From JBJSXJ01 sp044235425 (GTDB taxonomy: Bacteria; Planctomycetota; Planctomycetia; Pirellulales; Pirellulaceae): a stretch of DNA of 64,000 nt. The stretch covers positions 71,466 through 135,465 of the forward strand of contig JBIIHW010000010.1 of assembly GCA_044235425.1 (NCBI GenBank), read 5' to 3'. The position numbers and the translations under genes are program-made. Shown here one piece after another: positions 1 through 9,524 of this stretch (its first letter is position 1; each line of letters begins with the position of its first letter). The notes under the pieces were generated by a model. The model worked only from the letters and a program-made list of their open reading frames with translations, was not told the origin of the DNA and did not search any database.

Positions 1-525
1 CCGCGCGGGAATCTTCATCATTTCTGCGAACCCCAACAATCCCGGCACCATCGATTCCAGCACCCGTGTCGTCACCGCTGTGAACTCTTCGGAGGTGTTA
101 TAAACGAACACGTAATGCCTGGAGGTGCGGGTTTGGAACCCTGCGAGCCGATGCTGCACCCAATAGGTCGCAACTTTGTCTTTAGGCTGTGGTTGAAAGG
201 GTTTGTCGGTCTTTACGGAGAGAGCGGATGGCTGCGCGATCAGACGTCCGTCGGGCAGCAAAATCACGTGATGTTCGCCGACCTCAACGTGAAGTCGCCC
301 GACCACTTGACGCTCGTCCCAGGTCAATTCGACTCGCCGTCCTTTGCCGTGCTCGAGGTTTCCAGAGGGGATATCGAGTCCGAAGAAGCGGGGAGGAACC
401 GTGGGGGACTCGCCCCACAGCGGGACCGCGGCCAGTCCGCTCAGTGCGAACAGAACCCAGACGAGGGCGGACCGGGAGGAGCGGATGGCTGTTAGTCGGA
501 TGAGGGAAATCAGTTCGAATACCAT
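1..525 (-). CDS. N-terminal part of a secreted protein, possibly DUF1570-like (cut by window edge)
   Basis: An open frame of 175 codons runs on the minus strand from an ATG at 525 to the window edge, so the C-terminus is missing. The first 40 residues look like a signal peptide: a basic stretch, a hydrophobic stretch with VLFALSGLAAV, then a small-residue region. The mature part has a short beta-rich region and a segment reading RHYVFVYNTSEEF followed by an amphipathic helix. That arrangement resembles the start of DUF1570-type planctomycete proteins, which carry a peptidase-like fold further downstream; the call rests on this short stretch only. The gene is divergent from the secretin-like gene at 636, so the 110 bases between them probably hold both promoters. 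Confidence 0.6.
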   Translation of the reverse strand, partial: MVFELISLIRLTAIRSSRSALVWVLFALSGLAAVPLWGESPTVPPRFFGLDIPSGNLEHGKGRRVELTWDERQVVGRLHVEVGEHHVILLPDGRLIAQPSALSVKTDKPFQPQPKDKVATYWVQHRLAGFQTRTSRHYVFVYNTSEEFTAVTTRVLESMVPGLLGFAEMMKIPAR

Positions 526-635
526 TGGAGTTTCCAGGGTCGTCGATTTAGCATAACAGGTCCAGGTTGTGGTCGTAACCTTTTAGCCGGTTAGCAATGG
601 TTGGATTTTTAGTTTGTTCCTGAAGAGGTGAATTC

Positions 636-3600
636 GTGTTACTGCGTAAATGGTCGATCACCCTCCTGTTGGCAGTGGCCGCCGGGCTCGCCTATCTGTG
701 GACGCCCGTCATGGCCGCCGATCCTGCCTTCGTGGGAATTCTGGCCCTGATCGCCGACGGCGACGTGGCAACTCAAATCGGCCTGACCGAAGACGAACGA
801 AGTAAGCTCATCGAGTTCATCAAAAAGCGGGAAGACGAAGCGGAAACGTTGGTCCTCAGTTCCCGCACTCTGCCACCCGAAGAAAAAGCGGCCAAGGTTA
901 AGGCGTTTCTGGATGAGTCAGAAAAGCAGGGATTTGCACTGCTGACCGCTGAACAGCGAACCAAGCTGCAACAAGTCCGACTCGAGCGCGCCGGCCTGTC
1001 TACCCTGGCTGAAGCTCCCATTGCCGATTCGCTTAAGTTAACCGACGCTCAGAAAGCCGAAGTCAAGAAACTCCTGGAACAACGCGCTAGCGATTTAGGG
1101 CGCGGAAATGAACGAGAACGGCAACTGGCGAAAGCTCGTAGCGAACGGGCGCTGGTGAAGCTGCTGAGCAAAGAGCAACGGACTGCCTGGGAAGAACTGG
1201 CTGGAAAGACCGGCATTTTGCCCTCTCCAGGTGATGAACCGTCGGATGAACCAGCACCGCCGGGTGAAGAACCTGCGGTGGCGACCACGGGTAAACCCGG
1301 CGAAACCGTCGCCACGAAACCGGCCGGCGATGGCACACTAAAATTCAACTTCCGCTTTCAGCCTTGGAAAGATGTGCTCGACTGGTTCGCGAAGCAGTCG
1401 GGAATGTCATTGGTTGCCGAGTCGATGCCACCAGGCACCTTTAACTACGTCGATAATCGCGCCTACACTCCATCCGAATCGATCGATCTGCTCAACGGCA
1501 TCCTCGTCACGAAGGGCTACTTGCTGCTGCGACGTGAAAGGATGCTGATTCTTTTCAATCTTGAAGACGAGATTCCGGATCTCTTGATCGACACCGTCTC
1601 GCCCGAACAGCTCGATGGTCGCGGTCGTTACGAACTCATGACCTGCTTGTTCCCCGTTAAGCGAATCACTCCGGAAGATGCGGAAAAAGAGGTCAACAAA
1701 CTGCGTGGTCCATTTGGCAAAGTTGTTGTCCTGCCGCAAGTAAAACAGCTGCAAGTGCGGGAACTAGGTGGCAAGTTGCGCGCAATTCGCGACATGCTCG
1801 CCTCCGTTGAAAACCCCGAATCCAATCCCAAGGAAAAAACGACTATCATTCGGCTGGAACATATTTCCACCGATGAATTCATGTTCGCTCTGCGGCCCAT
1901 ATTGGGCATGCCAGAGAATGTGAATTCGATGCCTGATGGCTCGCTACGACTCGCGCCCGATCCGCTGAACGGACGCATCTTCGCCACGGGAAAAGCCGAG
2001 CGACTGGAAAAGTTGGACGAACTGCTGAAGCTGCTGGACGTCGAGTCAGCTAAGGCAGCCGCACCGGCGGGTGGAGCTGTCGAGCAAGCGCAAATCGAAG
2101 TCTATCCGCCAGGTGGCGCCGATCCGATCGCGATCCTCCAAGTCATGCAGACGCTCATTGGCGCTCTGCCCGATGTGCGCATGGCCACGGATCCCAAGAC
2201 CGGCAATTTGGTCGTGTTGGCTCGACCTTCGCAGCACGCCACCATCCGCGAGACACTCAAGCAATTACAAAAAGATGTGAGCAACATCGAGGTATTTCAG
2301 TTACGACGCGTTGATCCACAACTGGCGACGGTGACAATCAATAAATTGTTCGGCGGCGATGAGAAGGGGGCCGGCGCTGGTGGACCAAAAGTGGAAAGTG
2401 ATCCGACAACTCGGCTGCTGATTGTCCGCGGTGCACCCGCTCAAATCGCTCAAGTGCGATCGCTGCTGGAAAAAATGGGTGAGGGCGAAAATCTGACGAC
2501 ATCGGCCAGTGAAACACCGGCTGCCGATCGTGGCAACGTGCGCACAATTCCTCTGGGAGGACGTGAAGCCGAACGCGTACTCACTCAACTGGAAGCAATC
2601 TGGCCAACCGTCCGCTCTAATCGCATTCGAGTGGTGCGACCGTCGGCGCGTGGCGCTGAGGAGTCAACGGAAGAGGGCGCGACGAAGCGTGACGATGAGG
2701 GTCGATCGGGTGCCGATTCGCGCGGTCTTCGATCGCAACGATTGGACTCGGTCAGCCGCGAACCGAAGCCCAAACCGGTGACGCGAGAGACGACCACGTC
2801 GGAGGACCCCGAGAATCGTCCAGCAGGTGAGAATCCGAACGTGCCCAACCCGGCCGTGCCCAATCCTGGTGCTCCAGTGCCTGCTCCCAATCAGCCCGCG
2901 ACCGTGCCTCCGGGAAAGTCTGCCGGATTCGGTGGAGCTAAGGCGGGCCGCATGCAATTCGTAGCTTTCCAAACGCCGGCAGCGGGTGCTGACGAGCCGG
3001 CAGCAGACGCGAAGGCGCCCAGAACCGCCAAAGCGCCCGCGAACTCCAAGCCAGCCGACGAGAAGGCGCCGGCCAGCGAAAAACCAGCCAGCGAAAAGGT
3101 TCCTGCGGATGTCGTGATCACGATTCAGAAGGGTGGCATCGTGATCGCTTCCGAAGACAAACAAGCACTCGATGATCTCGAAGCTCTGTTTTCGACGCTG
3201 GCAGGACGCGAGGCGATGAGTGGTACGACGCGCGAATACACCGTTTATTATTTGCGACATTCGAAGGCAGAAGCGGCCGCCGCGCTGCTCAACACGATCA
3301 TCGCTGGTGGCGGCGAGTCGTCGGGGGCTGGTGGCGGTGGTGGTGGTGGAAGTCTACTCGGTGATCTCGCCTCGGGAATGATGGGCGACATGGCAGGCGG
3401 TTTACTGGGTGGTCTCCTGGGTGGCGGGGGCGCTGGCGGCGGTGCCGCTGCGTCCGGTCCCGTCACAATCACACCCGATGCACGCCTGAACGCTCTGATC
3501 GTCAAAGCGGCTCCCTCCGATTTGGAACTTGTGGAAGAGCTTTTGAAGGTGATTGATCAGGAGGCGAGTCCGGAACCCGACGAGACCGCTGGTAAGCCGC

Positions 3601-4325
3601 GTTTCATTCCGGTGAATCACACGTCGGCGGAAGAAGTCGCGGGCATCGTGCGGACCGTATTCGCCAATCGCATCGTGGCCGACTCCAGTCAACCACGGCA
3701 ACCGTCGCCGGAAGACTTGGTGCGAGCGCTACGAGGTGGACGTGGTGGCGGTGGTAGTTCACAAGCGAAGAGCGAACCGACCAAGATGACGCTCGGCGTC
3801 GACGCGCGAAGCAACTCGCTGATTGTCTCAGCCCCCGAGCCGCTCTATCTGGAAGTCAAAGCACTCGTCACGTCACTCGACTTGGCAGCCAACAACACAC
3901 GCGATGAGGCGCTCAAAGTGGTGACCGTGAAGGCGGCAAATCCGCTCGTGCTGCAGCGCGCACTTCAGTCGATGGGTGGTCCGTCCGTCCAGGTGAATTC
4001 GAACATGGCAACCACTCCCGGGATGCGCGGCGGCGTGGGTGGTTTCAATCAACCCAATGGCATTGCACCGGTCGGTGGTCGTCCACAGGGCCAACAGCAG
4101 CAGAATGATCCCGCCAACATGATGCGGCAGTTGGACGCGATGCAGCGCGCTGCGGGTGGCAATCGCGGTGGTACGGGTGGCGTACAAGGCTTCCCCGGTG
4201 GCGGCAGTAGCCGCGGCGGTGCGAGTGGCGGCTTCCCAGGCATGGGTGGCGGCGGCTTCCCAGGTATGGGCGGTGGCGGCTTCCCCGGCATGGGTAGCGG
4301 TGGCCGCGGCGGGCGTGGCCGCTAA
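636..4325 (+). CDS. Secretin N-domain repeat protein without a secretin pore domain
   Basis: This exported protein of 1229 residues starts at a GTG with an AGAGG-type ribosome site a few bases upstream. A signal peptide (residues 1-27) is followed by a helical region (about 40-195) with repeated LT-x-x-Q/E-R motifs like those of Spy/LTXXQ periplasmic proteins. Next is an STN/N0-like domain (about 230-310) and at least four secretin N1-type repeats, recognisable by phrases such as LNALIVKAAP, SNSLIVSAPE and TRLLIVRGAP near the end of each. The repeats are separated by Pro/Ala/Lys and Gly-rich linkers, and the C-terminus is a glycine-rich tail with GGFPGMGG repeats. No secretin beta-barrel region is visible, so it is unlikely to form an outer-membrane pore by itself. 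It may be a periplasmic scaffold. No secretion-system neighbours are present. Confidence 0.8.
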   Translation: MLLRKWSITLLLAVAAGLAYLWTPVMAADPAFVGILALIADGDVATQIGLTEDERSKLIEFIKKREDEAETLVLSSRTLPPEEKAAKVKAFLDESEKQGFALLTAEQRTKLQQVRLERAGLSTLAEAPIADSLKLTDAQKAEVKKLLEQRASDLGRGNERERQLAKARSERALVKLLSKEQRTAWEELAGKTGILPSPGDEPSDEPAPPGEEPAVATTGKPGETVATKPAGDGTLKFNFRFQPWKDVLDWFAKQSGMSLVAESMPPGTFNYVDNRAYTPSESIDLLNGILVTKGYLLLRRERMLILFNLEDEIPDLLIDTVSPEQLDGRGRYELMTCLFPVKRITPEDAEKEVNKLRGPFGKVVVLPQVKQLQVRELGGKLRAIRDMLASVENPESNPKEKTTIIRLEHISTDEFMFALRPILGMPENVNSMPDGSLRLAPDPLNGRIFATGKAERLEKLDELLKLLDVESAKAAAPAGGAVEQAQIEVYPPGGADPIAILQVMQTLIGALPDVRMATDPKTGNLVVLARPSQHATIRETLKQLQKDVSNIEVFQLRRVDPQLATVTINKLFGGDEKGAGAGGPKVESDPTTRLLIVRGAPAQIAQVRSLLEKMGEGENLTTSASETPAADRGNVRTIPLGGREAERVLTQLEAIWPTVRSNRIRVVRPSARGAEESTEEGATKRDDEGRSGADSRGLRSQRLDSVSREPKPKPVTRETTTSEDPENRPAGENPNVPNPAVPNPGAPVPAPNQPATVPPGKSAGFGGAKAGRMQFVAFQTPAAGADEPAADAKAPRTAKAPANSKPADEKAPASEKPASEKVPADVVITIQKGGIVIASEDKQALDDLEALFSTLAGREAMSGTTREYTVYYLRHSKAEAAAALLNTIIAGGGESSGAGGGGGGGSLLGDLASGMMGDMAGGLLGGLLGGGGAGGGAAASGPVTITPDARLNALIVKAAPSDLELVEELLKVIDQEASPEPDETAGKPRFIPVNHTSAEEVAGIVRTVFANRIVADSSQPRQPSPEDLVRALRGGRGGGGSSQAKSEPTKMTLGVDARSNSLIVSAPEPLYLEVKALVTSLDLAANNTRDEALKVVTVKAANPLVLQRALQSMGGPSVQVNSNMATTPGMRGGVGGFNQPNGIAPVGGRPQGQQQQNDPANMMRQLDAMQRAAGGNRGGTGGVQGFPGGGSSRGGASGGFPGMGGGGFPGMGGGGFPGMGSGGRGGRGR

Positions 4326-4374
4326 CATCCAATCCGGACGATCGATGTTTTAGATCCCGGTATAGGTTTCCGGT

Positions 4375-4410
4375 ACAGGATTCCGCTACAGGATTCCGCT
4401 ACAGGATTCC
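4375..4410. repeat. 13-bp tandem repeat
   Basis: Two exact copies of acaggattccgct and a third partial copy lie between the secretin-like gene and the next gene. A diverged half-copy precedes them. No function is apparent. Confidence 0.7.
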
Positions 4411-4578
4411 AGGGCCACGCCATGGGTGGGCCAAGCCACCCTCTTTTCGTGCATGACACGTGCCCGTCCCTGGTCTTAGGTCTATCGAAATCGCTGGCGA
4501 CTTCCGCCATACTCTGGGGCTGAGGCGGGTTCCCTTCGTGTTTCCTCTGATGACAATTTAGTCGCAACGAGTGTGTCC

Positions 4579-7500
4579 ATGACGTCGCTGGTTTGGTTTC
4601 GTATCGTTCGTCGAATTCCTTTCTGCCTGGCTTGCCTGCTAATCGTTCTTGCACAGCTGATTTCCGGCGGCAACTCGCTCCGCGCCGATTCGCTCGACGA
4701 TTGGTCGCGCATGAAGCCGCAGGTGCCTCGAGCTTACGTTGCGGCGCGGGCCACACAACCACCCACGATTGATGGCCGCCTGGATGATGCGGCCTGGGCC
4801 ACCGTGCCGTGGACAGCTGACTTTGTTGACATCGAGGGAGACGTGCGCCCTCGCCCCACGCATCGCACCCGAGCCAAAATGCTTTGGGATGACCAGCACT
4901 TCTACGTCGCCGCACAGCTCGACGAACCGCATGTCTGGGCGAAGATCCGCGAACATGACGCCGTCATTTTTCACGACAATGATTTCGAATTGTTCGTTGA
5001 TCCTGATGGCGACAATCATCAGTACTACGAATTCGAAATGAATGCCCTCAACACAGGCTGGGATCTGTTTTTAAACAAGCCCTATAAAGATGGTGGCCAA
5101 GCCGATGATCGTTTTGAACTGACCGGCATGCGTTCGGCCGTCCATATTCAAGGCACCATCAACGATCCGAGTGATGTTGATCAGGGCTGGTCGATCGAAA
5201 TTGCTATTCCGTGGACAGCGTTCAACCGTCCCGCCGGACGCGCGGCAACGGCGCCTCGAGCAGGTGAACGTTGGCGAGTGAATTTTTCTCGAGTTGAATG
5301 GGCCACGACGATTGTTGGCGGAGATTATCAAAAAGTTCCTAATCGGCCCGAGAACAATTGGATTTGGTCACCGCAGGGAATCGTCGATATGCATCGGCCG
5401 GAGCGGTGGGGTACCGTGGAGTTCTCCGCGGCCCACTCGACGCTAGACGTAGTTCCCACGTCTGATCCGCAGCAGCCCGCGCGCGATCTGCTCATGGAAA
5501 TCTATCATCGCCAACGCTCCTATCAGGCTCAGAAGGGTGCTTGGTCTCTGGACCTCGCGGCCCTTGGGATGAAGCCCGAAGCCTGGCAAGCATTCAGTGG
5601 GCCACCCGTTTTGGAAAAGACCGACGCCGGTTACCGCGCCAAACTGTTGATCGCACGTGATGGCCAGCCGGCATTTCAGTGGTCGGTGACGCACGATTCG
5701 CAGCTCACCCGCGAGCCCGCCGCAAACGCCAGAATCACCGCCACTCCAACAGCCCAATCTCAGGAACCTGCTACCACCAAACCAGGCACAGCAACTCATG
5801 AACTCACGCGACTGATCGAGGAATCTCTGCAGAAAGCAGGAAAGAATCGAGCTGAACTGGAGCGAGCGCTGAGTGATGTGCCAGCGACTCAGCGCGAAGG
5901 GATGCAGTTCCTGATTGCCTACATGCCCCAGCGCGATCGCGAAAGCCTGACGGCCGAGTACTTGCTGGAGAATACGGATCTTGCCTATCGAGCCTTTGCG
6001 GCGGCGCCATGGAAAAAGCAGATTCCCCCTGAGATTTTTCTCAATGATATTCTGCCCTATGCGAGCATTAACGAGCGTCGGGACCGCTGGCGTCGGGACT
6101 TCTACGAAAAATGTTTACCACTCGTAAAAGACGCTCGTTCCCCCGGACATGCCGCCGCACTGCTCAATCAGAAAATCTATGGCATGTTCAACGTGCGCTA
6201 TTCCACGAAGCGCAATAAAGCCGATCAAAGTCCGTACGAGTCGATCGAAACGGGACTCGCCTCGTGCAGCGGCCTGACGGTGCTGCTGATCGATGCATGT
6301 CGAGCTGTAGGTGTGCCAGCACGCTTCTGTGGCACGCCCCTGTGGTCGGATCGCAGCGGCAATCATTCCTGGGTCGAAGTTTGGGATGATGGCTGGCATT
6401 TTACGGGTGCCGCCGAGCCCTCGGGCGACCAACTGGACAGCGTCTGGTTCGGCGATCGTGCCTCCGCTGCTCGACGCGATGATCTCCTTCATGCGATCTA
6501 TTCTACGAGTTTCAAACGGACGCCGATCTTCTTTCCGATGGTCTGGGCACGTGATGTTAATGATGTCAGTGCTGTGAACGTGACCGATCGGTACACAAGT
6601 CGAGCGGTCAAGTTACCAGAGGGTGCTGTCCTACTGCGACTGCGCGCCGTGGACGCTCGCGGCGAACGTCTGTCTGCAAAGGTGCAAGTGCTGCAAGTCG
6701 GCGGCGATCAGCAATTCGACATCACAACGAACGACGAGCGATTTGATGCGAATGATCATCGTACGATCGTGGTGCAGGCGAATGCTGTTTGGAAGGTGAC
6801 CGGCGAACATGCAGGAGAAACGGTGTCGGTGAATGTGGAGCGTCCTCAAGCCGGTCAGCTCGTAACACTCGCCTTCACCAAGCCAGCGGTCGGTACGAAG
6901 CCAGAGGACAAAGCGACGCGACCGGGCACAGACAAAGCTACGGAAAAGCCCGAAAATCTCCAGCGGGATGCGATCACCTCAAAGGTCTTAACCGACTTAG
7001 CGACCTTTCTTGCTCAAGCCGTCAGCACTCGAGGTGCCATACAGGATCAACCGTTTGCGCGCACGGCTTTGACTAAAGCGGAAGCGGTTCAGGCCAAAAC
7101 GCTCTTGATCGAGGAACATAAGAAGCAGATCCGTACGGCTCGTGCTCAAGAAATGAAAGAGGGAAAAGTACGGCAGGGTGATTTTGAGATGCCGTTTACG
7201 ATCAAGGTGTTTGGTGAGAAGCCTGATGGTGGACGCAGCATGGTCTTCTCGATGCACGGTGGAGGCGGCGCTCCCAAGGCTGTGAATGACAGTCAGTGGG
7301 AAAATCAAAAACGACTCTACACACTCAAAGAGGGTGTCTATGTCGTACCTCGTGCTCCCACCGACACCTGGAATTTGTGGCATCAGGATCACATCGATCC
7401 ACTTTTCGATCGACTGATTGAAAACCTGGTTGTCTTCGAGGATGTGAATCCCAATCGCGTCTACCTGATGGGCTATTCGGCTGGTGGCGATGGCGTGTAC

Positions 7501-8145
7501 CAACTGGCTCCACGCATGGCGGATCGCTTTGCCGCTGCGGCGATGATGGCGGGACATCCGAATGAGACTTCACCGCTCGGATTGCGTAATCTTCCATTCA
7601 CGATTCATATGGGCGGAAGAGATGCGGCTTACAACCGCAATCAAACGGCGGCTGACTGGGCCAAGAGTCTTGCCGCACTGCAAAAGGATGACCCGCAGGG
7701 CTACACGCATCTAGTGAAAATCTATCCCGACAAAGGTCACTGGATGGATCGTGAGGATGCCGTCGCGATTCCGTGGATGTATCAGTATCAACGAGCACCG
7801 CTTCCGGAGCGAATCGTCTGGAAGCAAGATGATGTCACGCACCGCCGCTTCTATTGGTTAGCGCTGGACGACGAGCAGCGCAAGGCAGGGGCGGAAGTGA
7901 TCGCAGTCCGATCTGGACAAAAGATTGATTTGAAAAGTGAGCAGGTCGAGCGTTTGCGCGTGCGATTGAACGACGACATGCTGGATCTGGATCAGCCGGT
8001 GACGTTCACTCGTGCCGGCGAAGTGCTGGTCACGAAACCGGTCGAGCGGACCATCGCCACGCTCGCTCGTACCCTGGCCGAACGCGGGGACCCACTCGCG
8101 ATCTACAGCGGTGAAATCGAGGTGGTACTCAAGAAGTCGCCCTAG
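4579..8145 (+). CDS. Secreted CBM9-like / transglutaminase / alpha-beta hydrolase fusion
   Basis: An ATG at 4579 (a GTG two codons earlier is possible) gives 1188 residues with an N-terminal signal peptide. Three modules follow. Residues about 45-270 resemble the family 9 carbohydrate-binding fold (TIDGRLDDAAW, then FELFVDPDGDNHQYYEFEMN). Residues about 510-640 form a transglutaminase-like core with Cys563 in ASCSGLT and His596 in GNHSWVEVW; the third catalytic position appears to be Glu in AAEPSG instead of the usual Asp. Residues about 860-1090 form an alpha/beta hydrolase of the esterase/depolymerase type with nucleophile Ser967 in GYSAGG, Asp1015 and His1054 in KGHW. All main catalytic residues but the third transglutaminase one are present. 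The substrate is unknown; a peptide- or ester-linked polysaccharide would fit the modules. No operon partner is evident. Confidence 0.8.
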   Translation: MTSLVWFRIVRRIPFCLACLLIVLAQLISGGNSLRADSLDDWSRMKPQVPRAYVAARATQPPTIDGRLDDAAWATVPWTADFVDIEGDVRPRPTHRTRAKMLWDDQHFYVAAQLDEPHVWAKIREHDAVIFHDNDFELFVDPDGDNHQYYEFEMNALNTGWDLFLNKPYKDGGQADDRFELTGMRSAVHIQGTINDPSDVDQGWSIEIAIPWTAFNRPAGRAATAPRAGERWRVNFSRVEWATTIVGGDYQKVPNRPENNWIWSPQGIVDMHRPERWGTVEFSAAHSTLDVVPTSDPQQPARDLLMEIYHRQRSYQAQKGAWSLDLAALGMKPEAWQAFSGPPVLEKTDAGYRAKLLIARDGQPAFQWSVTHDSQLTREPAANARITATPTAQSQEPATTKPGTATHELTRLIEESLQKAGKNRAELERALSDVPATQREGMQFLIAYMPQRDRESLTAEYLLENTDLAYRAFAAAPWKKQIPPEIFLNDILPYASINERRDRWRRDFYEKCLPLVKDARSPGHAAALLNQKIYGMFNVRYSTKRNKADQSPYESIETGLASCSGLTVLLIDACRAVGVPARFCGTPLWSDRSGNHSWVEVWDDGWHFTGAAEPSGDQLDSVWFGDRASAARRDDLLHAIYSTSFKRTPIFFPMVWARDVNDVSAVNVTDRYTSRAVKLPEGAVLLRLRAVDARGERLSAKVQVLQVGGDQQFDITTNDERFDANDHRTIVVQANAVWKVTGEHAGETVSVNVERPQAGQLVTLAFTKPAVGTKPEDKATRPGTDKATEKPENLQRDAITSKVLTDLATFLAQAVSTRGAIQDQPFARTALTKAEAVQAKTLLIEEHKKQIRTARAQEMKEGKVRQGDFEMPFTIKVFGEKPDGGRSMVFSMHGGGGAPKAVNDSQWENQKRLYTLKEGVYVVPRAPTDTWNLWHQDHIDPLFDRLIENLVVFEDVNPNRVYLMGYSAGGDGVYQLAPRMADRFAAAAMMAGHPNETSPLGLRNLPFTIHMGGRDAAYNRNQTAADWAKSLAALQKDDPQGYTHLVKIYPDKGHWMDREDAVAIPWMYQYQRAPLPERIVWKQDDVTHRRFYWLALDDEQRKAGAEVIAVRSGQKIDLKSEQVERLRVRLNDDMLDLDQPVTFTRAGEVLVTKPVERTIATLARTLAERGDPLAIYSGEIEVVLKKSP

Positions 8146-8155
8146 TGAGGAACGA

Positions 8156-8212
8156 CGACGACACAGTATCGACGTGGCGACGACACAGTAGCGACGCAGC
8201 CACGACGCAGTA
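8156..8212. repeat. Degenerate direct repeat (cgacgacacagta)
   Basis: Two exact 13-base copies lie 22 bases apart and a third shorter copy (acgacgcagta) follows, directly after the fusion gene's stop codon. This is low-complexity intergenic sequence with no visible function. Confidence 0.5.
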
Positions 8213-8258
8213 ACTACCGCGAATCACTTGCAGAGTACCGACGTTTCCGGCAGCCGAC

Positions 8259-8582
8259 TTACCAAGGCAACATGCGCAAACCATGCGTGCCGGTGGGGTA
8301 GCCGTAGTCGGTGTAGAACCGCGATGAGAATGCGCCGTTGAATTTGGGATAGTTCTCGAGAGCTCGCTGCTGTGACGCAGCGGCCCGTGCCGCTCGCTGA
8401 TTGATCACCAGCTCCGACTTCTGAGTGGAACCGGTGGTCGCTCGTTCTACCCAGTGCGCGCGACGATTTCGCTCGGCAGCTCCCGCCGGTGCAACCGCCA
8501 TGTTCAACAGCATCACGGCGATGATCGCCAGCGTGATCCAGTGCCGGCGACAATTCGGTCGTCCATTTAACAGTCGACGCAC
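8259..8582 (-). CDS. Small exported protein of unknown function
   Basis: The preferred start is a GTG at 8582, because an AGGAGG ribosome site lies six bases upstream. A longer reading from a TTG at 8597 would place that site inside the gene. The product has 107 residues: a basic N-terminus, a hydrophobic core (ITLAIIAVMLLNMAV), a likely signal-peptidase site after AGA, then a short basic, Tyr- and Gly-rich mature part. No known domain is recognised. It is convergent with the fusion gene upstream in the window and follows the DinB-like gene on the same strand about 100 bases away. Confidence 0.6.
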   Translation of the reverse strand: MRRLLNGRPNCRRHWITLAIIAVMLLNMAVAPAGAAERNRRAHWVERATTGSTQKSELVINQRAARAAASQQRALENYPKFNGAFSSRFYTDYGYPTGTHGLRMLPW

Positions 8583-8679
8583 CACACACCTCCTCAATCA
8601 AAAGATTTTTCGGCTTGGTTATCGCAGTCGCACGGTTCGCGAACGAACAGTCGGTTCGATCGAGGTAGCGACTGAAGGA

Positions 8680-9186
8680 TTAACGTACAGGTGACTTTCC
8701 AAGTAAACGGCGCAGCATGCCGATTTGACCAGCATGCAACATTTCGTGGTGAGCACTAAACAGCAGGCTCCCAAGTTTGGTGGCGGTCGCCGCATAAGGG
8801 CTCTCCACTGCATCATCCAAACTGCTGTCCTCAACCGACGGTAACTCGGTGAGTACCTGCTGATACACTCGATCGAAAACCTCGCGAATCTGATCGCTCG
8901 AAGGATTCGCAGCAGGATCGGGATTGGGTACCGACCCGCGACTGAACTGCTTGCGAAAATAACTTGGCATCAATTCCAAATCCAATTCCGCTCGACCTCG
9001 AATGCGGAACAGGCAGAGCCCGTACTGAGCCATGGCGAGGTGCCCGATCTGCCACGCCAGATGGCTGTTACAACCGGGTGGCACGACAAACATTTCCGCT
9101 TCGCTGAAATCCCCCAGCAGCGATTGCAGATAGTCTCGAGCGGAAACGATCTGACCCAGCGCTAACTTCAATCGATCACTCGTCAT
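8680..9186 (-). CDS. DinB/YfiT-like metalloprotein
   Basis: The product has 168 residues from the ATG at 9186, with GGAG about ten bases upstream; the frame is open further upstream but without similarity. It fits the DinB four-helix-bundle family, whose members bind a metal through three histidines and often act as thiol-dependent transferases or damage-induced enzymes. The likely ligands are His49 in QIGHLAMAQ and His147 and His151 in HHEMLHAGQI, the usual H...HxxxH arrangement. The length is normal for the family. The substrate cannot be inferred. It is divergent from the DUF1501 gene at 9525. Confidence 0.8.
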   Translation of the reverse strand: MTSDRLKLALGQIVSARDYLQSLLGDFSEAEMFVVPPGCNSHLAWQIGHLAMAQYGLCLFRIRGRAELDLELMPSYFRKQFSRGSVPNPDPAANPSSDQIREVFDRVYQQVLTELPSVEDSSLDDAVESPYAATATKLGSLLFSAHHEMLHAGQIGMLRRLLGKSPVR

Positions 9187-9524
9187 GGCACCCCATCTCC
9201 AACTTGAGGTTATTTTTGTTTTTTCCGCGATTATCCTGCGGCATACTCTCCCTGCTTTATTTTCGTCTGTTGCAGGTCTCGAGCATGAAGCGGAACCGGC
9301 CCGCGGCGATTCCATCTGGGATTATTGTAGATCGGCAGAATGGGCTGCCAGGGTGGGCTACAGCGAACCGCCCGCTCGTCGGACTGCTTGTCCCCTGGCG
9401 GTGAAATCGTCGGAGAACTGTTCGGTAGATAGTCTTCAGGCATGTTACGATGATCAGTCCATTCACGTTACACTTCCTAGATTGAAGCACAAGATGTTAG
9501 GCACCGAGTTCGTGGAGTTCAGCA
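9187..9524. other. Intergenic region between divergent genes
   Basis: These 338 bases separate the DinB-like gene from the DUF1501 gene. Short open frames exist on both strands, but none has a ribosome site with a convincing protein. The region probably holds both promoters. A GGAG ribosome site for the DUF1501 gene sits just before its ATG. I see no repeat or RNA gene. Confidence 0.5.

Noticed and set aside
9204..9404. A 66-codon plus-strand frame between the DinB-like and DUF1501 genes
   Set aside because: There is no ribosome site, and the composition does not look like protein; it lies in a likely promoter region.
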